DNA of 64,000 nt, from NCBI GenBank assembly GCA_964059195.1, contig CAXKWD010000005.1:153169265-153233264 (forward strand), in the 5' to 3' direction. Shown here piece by piece: positions 23,636-34,652 of the stretch. Position 1 is the first letter of the stretch; the number at the start of each line of letters is the position of its first letter. The stretch comes from Ectobius pallidus (Eukaryota; Arthropoda; Insecta; Blattodea; Ectobiidae). The position numbers and the translations under genes were made by a program. Below the pieces are notes generated by a model. The model saw nothing but the letters and a program-made list of their open reading frames with translations. It had not been told where the DNA came from and searched no databases.

Positions 23636-24129
23636 TAGGGCTGTACCGATTAATCGATTAATCGGTTCGATTAACCGATTAAACATTTAATCGTTGATCA
23701 ATTACATTTTTCGATTAATCGGTTTAGTCGAATAGTGAAAAACGTTTTTTTCGAAAAATGAGTCAAATAACCAAACTCCTTTCCCTCGTTATTCAGTAAC
23801 CTGAAGGGTAGATTAGTTTTGCAAGGTTTACCGTGATACTGAATATTCAGTACGCTAAAGGGAAGAAAGTTTTCTTCCTGGAATCTAGCAGATTTTGCTG
23901 CACACACAGTTTTGTATATATTTTTTCACTAGTTAAGTACAATTAATTAATTAATTCAGGATTTCTTCTGATTATCTGTAGTGTAGTAGTTGTTAAACGT
24001 GTAAAATAATATCCAATGTACACTTTGGTTTCGTTTAAAATACCGACCTGTTTGTCGATTAATCAGTCGATTAATCGATTAAAGTCAAGCGTTAACTCGA
24101 TTAGAAATTTTAATCGATTTTCAGTCCTA
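23636..24129. mobile_element. hAT-like nonautonomous element (TAGGGCTG ends)
   Basis: It begins TAGGGCTGTACCGATTAATC and ends TTTTCAGTCCTA, giving short inverted ends TAGGGCTG and TAGGACTG. The sub-terminal region is dense in ATTAATCGATTAA palindromes. A second copy starts at 25284. A clear 8-bp target duplication is not visible here. Confidence 0.6.
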
Positions 24130-24212
24130 CTATAAAGATTCTAAGACTGGAACCTGAACCCGAACACTAGTCTGGCTTAACAGACAAGTCTTACGTCCTT
24201 GTATGTTATGTG

Positions 24213-24866
24213 TAGGGACCGGATTTTTAGGTTTTTAAAAACACTGTTTTAGGTTTTCCATTAGGAGAAATAGTTTTTTTTTTAGGTTTTTTAATCCAAA
24301 ATATCGTTTTCGGGTAGAATAAATGGTTTAATGAATTTGAATGTGCTACATAGAATTCAATACATCATTAACACGTCTTCTTAAAACACAGTGTGACCAC
24401 TCAGTGTGAATAACAAGACAGTACTAAAGGCAAACAAACGCTTTAAAACACAGAATTCTATACCCTTGTTCATACACGGCAACAATGGTTGTTCGTACGA
24501 ATATTTTAAAAGGAATATGCCGGTACTCTACACTTCCTTTCTTGATACTGTCCATCCTAAACGACAATGGGTTGAACGAAACGCTGGTGGTATTAATTTC
24601 AACCAGACAAAAATGGTTCTCTCCGCAAAATATCGATTCCTCAACTGACAAGCAAAGAATACAAAAAAAAGTAGCCTAAATTGGACATTTTAGGTTATAT
24701 ATCCCGTTTAGGTATATTTAGGTTTTTATACCCCATTTAGGTATTTTAGGTGCCACAGAATTAATGTGGGTGAATCCTACGGACATGATTCGAAAAAGTG
24801 TATGAGCGCTTTTTGTTTTGGAAGCAAGGGGAAAAAATAGGTAAAAACTTAAGAATCCGGTCCCTA
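24213..24866. mobile_element. hAT-like element with 8-bp target duplication GTTATGTG
   Basis: Left end TAGGGACCGGATTTTTAGG, right end AATCCGGTCCCTA. It is flanked by identical 8-bp direct repeats GTTATGTG (24205-24212 and 24867-24874). The interior is rich in degenerate 'ttaggttttta' units near both ends. Overlapping frames at 24406-24679 on both strands show no known domain. It is one of four elements here sharing the TAGRRMCCGGATTTT-type or similar TAGRR start. Confidence 0.8.
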
Positions 24867-25283
24867 GTTATGTGTGTTGGGGCCTCAATGCTGAAGTGTG
24901 AAGAGACCAGCGATTTCTGTACTCAATCTAAAGAATAAACTCGCCACCTCTTAAGACACTTGAATCGATGAGAGGAGCTATCTCTGCTCAATCAATCGGG
25001 AGTAGAATTGAACGTGGTTTACAGCACTTTACACAGGCAGTAGCTTTCTAAGTGATGTGTTTGACCTGGAGAAGAATATTGGCTTAACCCGCAGCCCAGA
25101 TGCTGGGGAAATCTTCAAGTGCTGGAGCACAACAGATAAGCCGACTCCCATAAAACTTTAAAATTTCTACCCACACAGAGCAGAAGTATGCATGCTCGTG
25201 TTCCAGGACGTGATCTCTGCCTCTCTCTCTCTCTCTGCTGCCTCTTCTTCGTTTTGTATCTGCCCCTACTTTCATATTATTAC

Positions 25284-25430
25284 TAGGGCTGTACCGATTA
25301 ATAGATTAATCGGCCCGATTAATCGATTAAATATTTAATCGTCGATCAATTATATTTTCCGATTAATCGGTTTAGTCGAATTCTGAAAAACGTTTTTCGA
25401 GAAATGGGTCAAATGACCAAACTCCTTTCT
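25284..25430 (+). mobile_element. Truncated copy of the TAGGGCTG hAT-like element
   Basis: Shares TAGGGCTGTACCGATTAAT, the GATTAATCGG blocks, and ACCAAACTCCTTTC with the element at 23636. Similarity fades after about 25430; the right end is missing. Confidence 0.65.
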
Positions 25431-25512
25431 CAGTGCCGAGTGAGAGAGTTTTTAATGCTGCCGGTATTATTGTAAACAAGCTCTTGAAGATTCAAATGTC
25501 AACAAACTCGTG

Positions 25513-25597
25513 TGCAGGGCCGTAGCTAAAATGCATTTTTAGCGACCTAAAAGTCCGAAGTCTACATATAACTTATTCATGTATTTAATATTATATA
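25513..25597 (+). mobile_element. Left-end fragment of a hAT-like element (CAGGGCCGTAGCTA)
   Basis: Starts CAGGGCCGTAGCTAAAATGC and shares its first 14 bases with the inverted end at 55409-55422. No right end is seen; the TA-flanked transposon follows at 25598. Confidence 0.4.
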
Positions 25598-26397
25598 CAG
25601 GGTGTTTCAAAAATACTTTTTTGCACTCCTTAGCTAGTAAGTGTTTCTTACGAAAGTTGTTTACATGGCTCGTAACTTGACATTACCACACGCAATCTTG
25701 TTGCTAGGGGCGACGGGCGGAAAGTGAATTGTTGCTAGGGGCGACGGGCGGAAAGTTACTTTACCGCCCGCAAATGCTTATTTGCGAGCAGAAATGACCA
25801 AGGCCTCCCCGCTTTATAAATATTCGGTTGCCATAAACAATAACAAATGCGAATCCCTTTCTGAAATAAGCACCATTCTTCAAGTCTGTATTTACATAAT
25901 ATTTTCAGGTAATATCACAATTAATATAATTAAATTGATATAAGTAACCGTCGTGCAAAAAATAGCATGCAACACACGGACCGTAAAGGCATTTCGGCCT
26001 TTCGGCCCTTGTGTCGCAATATACTATTACAATCTTCGGGCATGGGTTCCTTACACCAAAAGAAGGAAAAAAGTTCATATGAACGTATGTCCCATAATCC
26101 TTGTTTTCTTATTAGGAACTGTTAAACACATTGGTACACTCATAACACGTCAACACACAAAACTCATAACAAATGCTCGAAATGTCGCCCTCTTGCTTCT
26201 AGACATGCATGCACTCGTCGAATCATGGACTGTCACACCTTTTCAAATTCTCCGGGATGGTGTCGAATGGTTTCGCAGGCTTCCATGACACGTCGATGAA
26301 AAGGATTATGGGACATATGTTCATATGACCATTTTTCCTTCTTTTGGTGTAAGGAACCCATGCCCGAAGTTTGTAAAAGTATTTTTGAAACACCCTG
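25598..26397. mobile_element. TA-flanked DNA transposon with CAGGGTG ends and transposase relic
   Basis: Starts CAGGGTGTTTCAAAAATAC and ends with the exact inverse, flanked by TA on both sides, as in the Tc1/mariner group. Inside is a second pair of about 74-bp inverted arms (26034-26107 and 26296-26368, both with CATGGGTTCCTTACACCAAA). Between them the minus strand reads RVMEACETIRHHPGEFE, a stop, then RRVHACLEARGRHFEHLL. That is the C-terminal signature (R..aC....G.HFEHLL) of insect transposases in this broad group. Related sequence occurs at 1770-2170 and, inverted, at 7660-7990. Confidence 0.75.
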
Positions 26398-26970
26398 TAT
26401 AGAATAATTATATGTACAGGCTTATAACCTAGCCTATATAGAGGTTAATTTAGGGTTTCAGGTTCTATAAGGAGGTTGAAATCTTGAAGACAGTATCCAC
26501 AAAGTTTCTCCCGCTGATTACATGCTGCAGTTTTTAATCAGATTTACCTAATTGCCTTCGGTCAGGTTTGAGCCCGCGATTCTTTAAGCTACGAAGGAAT
26601 ATTCCTCTGATGTCATGTTCTTGCACTGTTGTATTAAATAATTATTTGGAGGAATGCGATTTTAAGTTGCCAGTAGTATGAGGGAGTTTATCATGTATTT
26701 AACACTTAGCTTCACAGACAGATATTTATTAACATATAAACACACTCTCCACTTCCAAACAGAAAAGCCAGTCTTCACTTCAGAGTTCAGAATGAGGTCC
26801 AGGGTTTTCATATTTTGTATGTCCAGTTTTCTGTCAGCGCCATTAATCACCGTCACTTGTACAGAAGAGAAACGTCCACAGAAGTGGCTTGTGGAAAGAT
26901 AACGTGACCTCTTCACCTTCCTGATTACCTGTACAGCTCAGGATTGTGTTAAGTAACTGACTTAATGCCC
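26398..26970. other. No gene recognised
   Basis: Overlapping 74- and 84-codon frames at 26662-26916 lie on opposite strands and show no domain. Confidence 0.4.
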
Positions 26971-27350
26971 AGTTTCTATAAACTCGTGAAATACCTATGG
27001 GTAAATTATCCATGGGCAAATTAGTTCCTAATCACCCACAATGATTTAATGAGCAAGGCTTTGGAGTTGTACAGTTAATTTAATTCAGAAGGCTTTGATT
27101 CTCATTGTTAAAATTATTATTGATCCTATGAGAGGTTAAATTTTATCCAGCCATCCATGAAAGGATAAATTAACCCGACGATTTACCCTTGGATAGATCT
27201 ATCCCGAGTTTGTAGGAACATTTTTCTGTCATTTTCATATTTACCCAGAGGACATTTATCTAGAAACTTGCCGCAAGTAGTGTGATTGTTACCTTTAAAT
27301 TATTTGATTTTGTAAAAGTTATTCTTGTGTAAATTCTGTCAATTGGATTC
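26971..27350 (-). mobile_element. Truncated reverse copy of the 18549 MITE
   Basis: Starts TGCCCAGTTTCTATAAACTC and follows 18549-18975 in reverse complement to about GTGTAAATTCTGTC; the far inverted end is lost. Confidence 0.8.
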
Positions 27351-27376
27351 TTTAAAGAAATTACCTTTTTTCATGA

Positions 27377-27456
27377 TTTATCCAATTATCCGTATATTTA
27401 ACTATCCGGATCGGGTCCGGTCCCAATTAATCCGAGTAACTGGAGCTCTACTGTAT
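27377..27456. mobile_element. Tigger/pogo-like terminal fragment
   Basis: Reading inward from the right, CAGTAGAGCTCCAGTTACTC then GGATTAATTGGGACCGG and TATCCGGATAGTT-like text; related to 8812-8876. The other end was not found. Confidence 0.45.
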
Positions 27457-28425
27457 TTTCTTACTTCACGTTCTGGCATCGAGGGATGACAGAACTGGGT
27501 AAGCCGACATTTTCCTTCCTTGCACAAGATCTAGGCCTAATTTCTGCATAATGAGACTTGTCTTATGGAGCGGTCGGTTAACGTAGTTATAACAATAAAA
27601 CTGGTATTCAGGAAACCTTCTTTCCCTGAATTTTACGTTCATACATAAATAGCCTACATGTACGCAGTCGGCGCCGCCCGAGCCTTAGGATCGCGACCCG
27701 TCGCATACTTTTTTGACAACACAAGGACATAGAGGGCCTTTCCGGATGAATGATCAGCCCAAAGTCGGGCCACAACCGAGACAAAACGAACAAAACGAAC
27801 TAGGACGATACACACACTCATGCTGAATAAGGCAAGGATGTGGATGAAGTTGTATTCAAATGTATTAATGCGTCATCACAAGATATTCCATGAAAACAGA
27901 GATTTAGAAACAATAGAGTAGTACTATATGTTGGAATATGAGGAATTTTATCCACGTGTCAGGATTACCATTCATATTAACCAGCTGCTCTATTACAATT
28001 TTCTTCTTTGATTTCAAGCTTATGAACCCACTGATGACTGCTTCTTTAATATAAATTCAGCTGAGAAAGGGCAAAGAACAACGTGGGGAATGAAAACGTA
28101 TTCATTAACTTTTTCAGCAATTCGATGAGTCAGATATTGTGGTCAAATTTTCGTTCGATTGTATTTTGATATAATCACAAATCTTAAAAGTGACTTATTT
28201 GAAGAAATTCTTTCAAATAAAATAGTCCAAGTGAATTCTCCGATGATATGTAAAAGAATTTTTGTATATTAATTAGGAAATTCAATTTAAGCTATTTTAG
28301 AAATCTCTATAAGAATATAATTTGTCATTCCATTATGTGTTCAGCAAATAATTTTGTTTCTAAAACTTAGTAATTGCAATACTATTAGTAGGCCTAATAC
28401 TGATGGTGGTGGTAGTAATAATACT
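27457..28425. other. No gene recognised
   Basis: Nothing beyond short chance frames. Confidence 0.4.
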
Positions 28426-28429
28426 AACA

Positions 28430-28502
<73 letters not shown>

Positions 28503-28503
28503 A
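28426..28503. repeat. (TAA)n microsatellite
   Basis: About 26 TAA units. The long poly-Asn, poly-Ile and poly-Leu open frames over it are artefacts. Confidence 0.97.
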
Positions 28504-28504
28504 A

Positions 28505-29490
28505 TGCAAAAAAATGGGGACTGCATATCGACTCACCCAAAATATCTACAACAAAAAATGTATCCAAGTACACAAAACTAAGATACTATAAGACAGTCAT
28601 TAAACCAGAATGGCTCTATGGATCAGAAACACTAATTTTGAACAGGAAAGCAGACATTAAAAACATTGAGAAAAAGGAAAGCAAAAGAACAATTCTAGGC
28701 CCAAAACTCGCAAGACGAACAGTTCCGACTCGGAGGCAAACAGGAAATCAAATTCACAGATATTCACAGTGCCATTAGAAAACGCATATTAAGATTCTAC
28801 GGACACATTAAAAGAAATAACCCAGACAGTTTTTAATTATGAATTATTTTCCACCTTCAAGCACTAGTATTTTATATTGATATTGCAATAATAGGGTGCT
28901 GACGGAGAATTTCTAGACAGTTTTTGTACCTGTTTATTTTATTTTATTATAATAAATACACAATAAAATCTATTAAGCATATGTTGAAGAAGAAACGTCA
29001 GGTTAAAACCTATGTACAAAAGTATTCTTCTACCAACAGTCACAATATTAAAATTAATCAGGTGTATTGTATAAAATACTAGTGCTTGAAGGTGGAAAAT
29101 AATTCATAATTAAAAAGTATTGTCAGCACTAGAGGAACAAAATGAAATTTATCAATGAACCCAGACAGACTTACAAAACAAATAGTCGAATTCTACGAAA
29201 ACAGGAGTAAAGCGAAAACAGACACTGTGAAGTGGATCGGCGAAATCAAAGCCGATCTGAAACTGAAATTATACCAGAAGATGTTCAAAACCGGGAAATT
29301 TTCAGGACCAAAATTTACAAATGGCAAGTTTACCAAGAGGAAAAACCATAGAAGAAGACTGGAACAACGTGGTCTAAAGAGAGAAAGGAAGCCCACAGTA
29401 AAAGGATTGAAGGAGATATGGGCACCAAGGAAGGCGAATGAACACCTCGAAGTACTTTGCTTAGTCCTAATGGGCTTATTCGCATATATA
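28505..29490 (+). mobile_element. LINE ORF2 3' part, interrupted (RTE-like tail)
   Basis: NVSKYTKLRYYKTVIKPEWL, YGSETLILN and IEKKESKRTILGPK form an ORF2 segment. It continues with RNNPDRLTKQIVEFYENR only after skipping the insertion at 28830-29157. Thereafter KADLKLKLYQKMFK and a basic tail follow. Frameshifts occur near 28740. The family differs from that at 17155. Confidence 0.75.
28830..29157. mobile_element. 328-bp insertion with 47-bp inverted arms and 11-bp duplication
   Basis: AACCCAGACAG lies at 28819-28829 and again at 29158-29168. Inside, TTTTTAATTATGAATTATTT … and its inverse form arms of 47 bp. About 40 bp (GTATTGTCAGCACTAGAGG…) lie beyond the right arm. Confidence 0.8.
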
Positions 29491-29492
29491 TA

Positions 29493-30755
29493 CATTGGCA
29501 TTGTGTGAAATCCCGATATTCTATAGAATGCCTAGGTAAGTAGTCAATAAAGAGAATGTCAGATCGCAAGATTGTAGAGCAATTCATTGCTGAGGAAAAA
29601 ATAATGAAATTCGCCTATTCCTCACCCAAAGATGTATGTCCCCCACTTTGTTTTATTTATTGATTCATCTTCCTTCCCTCTTTATTTATCTGATTCGCAG
29701 TATAGGCCTAAACTCTTTATTAATATAATATATTCCCTTCTTTCCATATGGTATTGACACAGGAATAATGCTCGGCTTTACTGCGCGCGCGCATCTGAGT
29801 AGTGGATCTGAATGCCTGAATGCCTGATGGTTTTAGGCAAACTATGAAATATAAGTTTTTTTGTGAAAATGTTACATACTTTTCCTAGGCATTCTATACA
29901 ATTCCTAGGCATTATAGGCTTTAGAATGACCAGTATCGTTTACGCAAAGTGTTAAAAGGGAACAAGATGAAAAGCCTTTATTAATTAACAAGCATTTGAA
30001 ACTGAAAGAACAACACTACGAAATAAAGCACAGATAACATCAGCAGCCTGTCTTATTCATACAAAGAAGTCCTACTACATAATCACAGTTGTCATTTTTT
30101 TCATTACACCGTATTTCAATATAGAATGTTGATTTCAGAAAATGTGTGTTTTTTTATTTTTTATTAATTTTTTTATTACGAAAACGTATTTTATCAGGAT
30201 ATAATGATAACGAATCTCGCATAGCAAATATAGCAGACTATTTAATTCTCCTATTTCAAAAAGTCTAAATACATTTTAAAGATATGAGTTATTCTACACT
30301 AAATATTTGTGACATAAAGTAGAAATTATTTCGTACAAAGTGATTTTGTTAATAATTTCAGTTCAGGGTATTTGGTTGTTTGCATTTTTTAAAACTGTTA
30401 TACAAATTTATCCTCAATTCTACTCCATCGACATATTAGTTCCTCTTTATGCGTTTAGTCTATTTTGTCCTTCCGATCTGAGTTCAATGAATTATTAATC
30501 AATTATCAATTATCATCATTGTCTTTATTATTAAACAGTGGTGGCAGGAAAAAATGGCGGGATTAGGTGTATTATATACTTTGCCGGCAGACAATCAACC
30601 AAAGTATACAATAGATATGTAAGCAATATTCCCCTAAAGTATACAATGCCTAGGCTATGTATAAAATATCAATCATTTCATATTTTGACCTTCGATTTTA
30701 GGCATTCTATAGACCTACATTACCTAGAATGCCGGATTTCACACATTGCCGGTAA
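29493..30755. mobile_element. Nonautonomous DNA transposon with ~31-bp inverted ends
   Basis: Left TGGCATTGTGTGAAATCC … ATGCCTAGGTAA, right TTACCTAGAATGCC and GGATTTCACACATTGCC inverted. 'Aggcatt' units recur inside near both ends. It truncates the LINE at 28505-29490. Confidence 0.6.
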
Positions 30756-31189
30756 CATATGTACACACAATGAAAATAGTAATTTATGAACCTAAAAACA
30801 GATTTATAGGCTACTATTAATGACATAAAAAAATTAGCGGGGAAAATTAAACTACTGGTAAAACATAACCTATGTGAGAAATGATATCCACAGTTCAGCT
30901 TTTCATGAACTATTGTTTGTAAATTGGGAGTGCTTTTCCATACTAGTCCTCTGGTAATTTCATAAAATGTAAATTGGTGTTCACAATAAAATTAACGAAC
31001 AGAGTAAACTTTAGCGAATTTGGGTCACCGCTCTGTTTCACATTTGCAGTGAACGATATGTTTGTATTACCATTTAATCGAAAATGTGTTTTGTCCATTA
31101 CCGTGATCAAAATATCCAATCATCTCGAAAACTCGACAACGTGTTTCAGAGTTACACACAGTACTTTCTCTACCTTATTACTTACGATA

Positions 31190-32240
31190 CGGTCAGAGAA
31201 AGTAAAAATTTCCTGACGCAAACATTCCTGACCAATATCATAACATAAAACTACCTCTTTTGCAAGCTCTTTCAATATTTTTACTTCCTCTTCTCGTATT
31301 AGGCACTATATGTAGAGGAAGTAGGCCTATTTTTTTTCGAAGCCCCACATTCGAAATTAAGATTTTAACATAAATACACGTTCTGAGGCCCCCTGAATCC
31401 AAAAATACTATTTTCAAAAACATATCTGTGGCTTGGTTCTAAAAGGGCCAACGTCATAAAACTTACTTTTGAGATAACTGACTTTGAAGCCTTTATAGAA
31501 GTAACATTTTTTGCTGAGAACTTCCGACATTGGCCTCTTAAGGTTTCTGTATTATGTCTATTGACACTTTTAGTATACGAAAGATAAAGACTAGCCGAGC
31601 TCAATAATGCATAAATCTCATTTTTACAAGAAGTTGACATTGGCCCTTTTAGGACCAAGCCACAGATATATCCTGTGTGTACGTGTGTGTATGTGCGTGT
31701 GTTCGTCTGTGAAAAGCCTAGCTCCAGAACGGAAAATCGTATAAAAACAAAATTTTGTATTTCGTATTCTGGGGATGTGACACGAAAATTGGCGACAACT
31801 TTCTCTTATTTTTAAGGGGACTTTACATGAAGAAAATTTCATTTGTCACGATTTTCTCGAAAACAACTCTAACGAATTTGTTTAAATTTTATACATGAGT
31901 ACTTATACTAAGAAATAAAACTTTTATTTGAAACATTTTTTCGAAAAAAGTTCTCTGAAATGTAGTTATAAGCCTCCCTCTTTGAATACGTGTTCTTTGC
32001 AATAGGCTATGGCCTCTTATTTTGTACCAGAATGTGATGTGAGAAAAATGTACTGGCCTTGCTTAAAGTAAAGAAAGTTACGATAGTGCATTAATCAAAT
32101 TTTATTTGAGTTATGTATCCTTTGGGGATGCGATGTAGTAAGGAAATTCTCTTCGTTTTTAGAACCAATTTACGTGAAAAGAATGTCATACGTAATAATT
32201 ATATTATACAAACCTTTATTTAGCCAGAGGAAGTTACGTA
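31190..32240 (-). repeat. Copy of the TTCCTCTG-ended family, minus strand
   Basis: Reverse complement of the 41510-42840 copy through GGGGCTTCGAA, TTCGTGTCACATCC and the AAAGCATTTT-type blocks, then TAAAGTTTGCCTCT-like ends. Open frames at 31238-31842 and around are repeat-derived. Confidence 0.6.
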
Positions 32241-32444
32241 AGTTTCACACCAGATTTTTTGAAATTACAAATAAAAACCCGGGTATCACACTTTTTTACT
32301 GTTCCAAAATAATATTTTGGAAAAAAGGCCATTAAAATGAAATTTGAAGGCTTAATTTTACAACTGTTGATAAGTACTGTTAGTCCAATATAAAATGATA
32401 TAAGGGTGATAAAACATTTTTTTTAAGAACACTAAATAAAAAAG

Positions 32445-32945
32445 CAGTGATGGGAAAAGTACAAAAAGAAAGTAATTGGGCTGAATTACAATTACCTGAG
32501 AGACATTTTACTTAATTACAATTACAAAATACTTTTTCAAAAAGTAATCAGTAAAATTACAATTACATTTACAATTACTTTACAAAATGGCAGTACCTAA
32601 AAATTCCTTGTCTTTGGTTTGTTTTGGGCACAAGCCCAAATTATTAATGAACAAACAACAACAAAAAACATATCATTGAGAATATTTTGGGAAACATTGA
32701 GTAACTTTTTGTTAATATTAACTCTAATTTGGATATTAGTTGCAAAACCAGTAATGATGATATAGGAAGCAAGAATGATACTACTACTAACGACTACTAA
32801 ATTGTAACAATTACAATTTTATTTCCAGAAGTAAATTACAAGTAGAAATTACATTTTTTTAAAGTATTGATTACAAGTAAATGGGACCAAAAAAGGAATT
32901 GTTACTGTAATCCTATTACTTTTACTCAATTACTTCCCATCACTG
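32445..32945. mobile_element. Nonautonomous hAT with perfect 8-bp duplication TAAAAAAG
   Basis: CAGTGATGGGAAAAGTA at the left and TACTTCCCATCACTG at the right are inverted. TAAAAAAG precedes and follows (32437-32444, 32946-32953). The sub-terminal regions are made of 'aattacaatta' and 'caagtaatt' units. No frame of note. Confidence 0.87.
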
Positions 32946-33021
32946 TAAAAAAGTATATTTTAATTTAGTGATTTTTTTTATTTGGTGGGCAATGGGCCCC
33001 TTAGGCCTCCTCCTTGGCTAC

Positions 33022-33023
<2 letters not shown>

Positions 33024-33091
<68 letters not shown>
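33024..33091. repeat. (TC)n microsatellite
   Basis: About 34 CT units; overlapping Ser-Leu and Arg-Glu open frames are artefacts. Confidence 0.97.
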
Positions 33092-33092
<1 letters not shown>

Positions 33093-34079
33093 GTTCTTGC
33101 TCGCTCTTTCTGTTCTCTTTCTCTTTTGTATATCCTCATCGATGTCTTGAGTCGCGGGCAATCTACCATCACCTTGATCGCGTGCCTTCGGAACGTGTCA
33201 GACAGCTGTTACATAGCTTTCCGAAATTCGTCGCCAGAAATCCCCTGAGGCCTACCCTTTTCAAACAAAACGGTTATCCCTTTATCCGCTCGGGCGTATC
33301 AAAAAAAAAATACAGCATCAGATGAAGCTACTTTGTACGGAGACAATGTGCGTTAACAGTTGTGATCTTCTACAATAGTTTCATCCTTTTTATACCCTCA
33401 AAAAAAGGTGGTGAGGAAAATTGTCGCACACCGGGTGCAAGGGTGAATTCGGGAGGGGTCCAACGTGGAATTTAATACGTCATGCAGGTGATACCCTGAT
33501 GAACTCTTTTAAAATGTAAGCACTAGTTTCAATATACAAAAAAAAAAGAGGCGTTAGATTCGCCTAACCCATTATATATATCTATATATGTACATCTGAT
33601 TGGAATCTTTGTTGCTCTCCTTTTTTTAGGGGAAGGGAAGAAAAGGTAGATCCCACCTGGAGTCCTGCTTGTTTTAAATGATAAAAACCGGAGCGAAACG
33701 AATTCTTTCTTGGTTCAGAAAGTTTGGAAGTTGAATCCGCTGCATCTGGTACCCTTTTTCTGATGCAGAGTGCAGAAAGAGGAAATGCGCCATGTATTGT
33801 ACGAGGGGATGAAACCCCCTGGAGGGGGTGCTATGTACACTGAAGCTCCGGCGGATGTAGAGCAACTAGAGGGTTGTATTTAGTTTCTGGCTGTTTCCAT
33901 GTCTGACATGACTTTATATCAACGTTGTGATGATTCAATTTCGTTTAACATGTATGAATATCTGCCCCATTCAACCTTTGCTGCAAATGTTAGTCTAAAA
34001 TCTGCCTGTACATGATCATCATTTTTTCGTTAAAGACTTTACAAAGAAAAAAGTTTCAAACAGTGTTTTCAGTATCGAA
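33092..34079. other. No gene recognised; small GC-rich hairpin
   Basis: A stem-loop AAACCCCCTGGAGGGGGT lies near 33810. The region 33130-33880 is slightly GC-richer than neighbours but no protein was recognised. Confidence 0.4.
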
Positions 34080-34137
34080 TCATACTTGAAAACATTCGAA
34101 CAATGGAGAAATTCAAATATCTGGGAGCAATAATAAG

Positions 34138-34368
34138 AGTTTACTTTTATAAGGGTCTAAGTGCCAAAATCATGATTGTGTAGAAAACAAGACATAGACC
34201 CACAGAAAGATGTGCTACATTTTGGAATTTATTGCTACTAACGTGACTTTCCCTGGACCTTGGACCTTCCTGATATGCATTGGCTGGGTACATAGATCCA
34301 TTTAAAGTTATCAGCTGAAATATCATGATTTTGGCACTTAGAGCTTTATAAAAGTAAACGCATCAATT
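34138..34368. mobile_element. ~230-bp MITE with ~38-bp inverted ends
   Basis: GTTTACTTTTATAAGGGTCT at the left and AGCTTTATAAAAGTAAAC at the right, with AAGTGCCAAAATCATGAT inverted inside. Possible 8-bp duplication GCAATAAT/GCATCAAT with changes. It interrupts the LINE at 34080-35080. Confidence 0.75.
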
Positions 34369-34423
34369 ACAGATATCAATAATATTAAGGTAGAAGTTAA
34401 CCATCGACTAAATCAGTAAATAC

Positions 34424-34652
34424 TTGGATATATATGCGTTCATGAACCACAGATTGTCTCTGTTGGACATTACATGAGAATATTATAAGAGAAAAATTCC
34501 TCTGAGACTGGGATTTGCACCCAGAACCTTTGGCTATCCGTGCCACTGCTCTACCAACTGAGCTAAGCCAGAGGGGATAGAGCAGTGACATGGAAAGCCA
34601 AAGGTCCTGGGTTCAAATCCTAGTGTCAGAGAATTTTTCTCCTACAATATTC
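34424..34652. mobile_element. tRNA-like inverted dimer, 11-bp target duplication
   Basis: A 229-bp insertion into a LINE, flanked by TCAGTAAATAC (34413-34423 and 34653-34663). It holds an antisense tRNA-like unit (about 34500-34572) followed by a sense partial unit (about 34578-34632, ending CTGGGTTCAAATCCTAG). The spacing allows the whole insert to fold back. One end carries the CATGAACCACAG tail; both flanks of the tRNA pair carry inverted GAGAAAAATTCCTCTGA-type sequence. Confidence 0.85.

Noticed and set aside
24406..24679. Gene inside the 24213-24866 element
   Set aside because: Overlapping frames on both strands, no conserved domain; probably chance or a decayed transposase remnant.
28341..28591. 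Poly-Asn, poly-Ile and poly-Leu open frames
   Set aside because: They are translations of a (TAA)n microsatellite.
32968..33325. Ser-Leu and Arg-Glu repeat open frames
   Set aside because: They are translations of a (TC)n microsatellite and flanks.
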